The notes below the pieces were generated by a model, which was not told where the DNA came from, made no database searches, and saw only the letters and a list, made by a program, of their open reading frames with translations. A stretch of DNA of 5,342 nucleotides from an uncultured Pseudomonadota bacterium (lineage in GTDB: Bacteria; SAR324; NAC60-12). The stretch covers positions 1 to 5,342 of the forward strand of contig CAJXNF010000233.1 of assembly GCA_913056375.1 (NCBI GenBank). The letters are read 5' to 3'. This document shows, one piece after another, positions 5,282 through 5,342 of this stretch. The stretch's first letter is position 1, and every line of letters starts with the position of its first letter. Made by a program: the position numbers and the translations under genes.

Positions 5282-5342
5282 TTAGCGAAGAAATCCAGCA
5301 ACTTGCGTCAAGCTTGTCTTGGCATCTCCGAAGAGCATCCTT
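5282..5342 (-). CDS. pntB: NAD(P) transhydrogenase subunit beta, C-terminal end (partial)
   Basis: Only the last 19 codons plus the TAA (complement of 5282-5284) fall in the window, read leftward from the right edge. They give 'RMLFGDAKTSLTQVAGFLR'. 'MLFGDAK' followed by a short amphipathic helix is the hallmark end of the beta subunit of proton-translocating transhydrogenase (E. coli PntB ends 'HMLFGDAKASVDAILKAL'). This part belongs to the NADP(H)-binding domain III, which faces the cytoplasm; the membrane segments would lie outside the window. The enzyme couples proton flow to hydride transfer from NADH to NADP+. The gene is convergent with the hypothetical gene and not part of the lar operon. 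The assignment rests on a short but distinctive motif. Confidence 0.8.
   Translation of the reverse strand, partial: RMLFGDAKTSLTQVAGFLR

Noticed and set aside
1..5342. Mobile elements, CRISPR arrays, tRNA or rRNA genes, riboswitches
   Set aside because: I saw no transposase or integrase motifs, no spaced direct repeats, and no RNA gene signatures on either strand; over 95% of the window is protein-coding.

Overview
The window looks like bacterial chromosome, probably from a Gram-negative environmental organism and perhaps a proteobacterium. The reasons are moderate GC, tightly packed genes with 1-4 base overlaps, a LarC N-terminus of the 'MHLHLH...SGISGDM' style, and a neighbouring transhydrogenase beta-subunit gene. 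Taxonomy cannot be settled from this sequence, and I assign it with low confidence.

Bases 1-4742 read as one plus-strand operon. Its order is the 3' end of an adenosine deaminase-family gene, a short-chain dehydrogenase/reductase (SDR, gluconate 5-dehydrogenase-like), larB, larC, larE and an aldo/keto reductase (AKR). The gaps are 15 nt, 37 nt, a 1-nt overlap, a 4-nt overlap and 10 nt. No promoter or terminator is visible inside this block, so its promoter lies left of the window.

The core is the complete biosynthetic set for the nickel-pincer nucleotide (NPN) cofactor. LarB carboxylates and hydrolyses nicotinic acid adenine dinucleotide. LarE converts the two carboxylates to thiocarboxylates. 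LarC inserts nickel using CTP. The usual client enzyme LarA (lactate racemase or a homologous hydroxy-acid racemase/epimerase) is not in the window. The cofactor genes instead sit between two NAD(P)-dependent oxidoreductases, which suggests the client acts on a hydroxy acid or sugar acid further processed by the SDR and AKR. LarE carries the three-cysteine pattern (C95, C98, C176) of the iron-sulfur type, LarC is one uninterrupted frame, and LarB has an unusual cysteine cluster.

From 4743 to 4873 is a short intergenic stretch with weak dyads and no convincing promoter. A 131-residue helical protein of unknown function follows (TTG start, 4874-5269). At the right edge, on the minus strand, are the last 19 codons of pntB (NAD(P) transhydrogenase beta subunit), converging on the unknown gene with a 12-nt gap.
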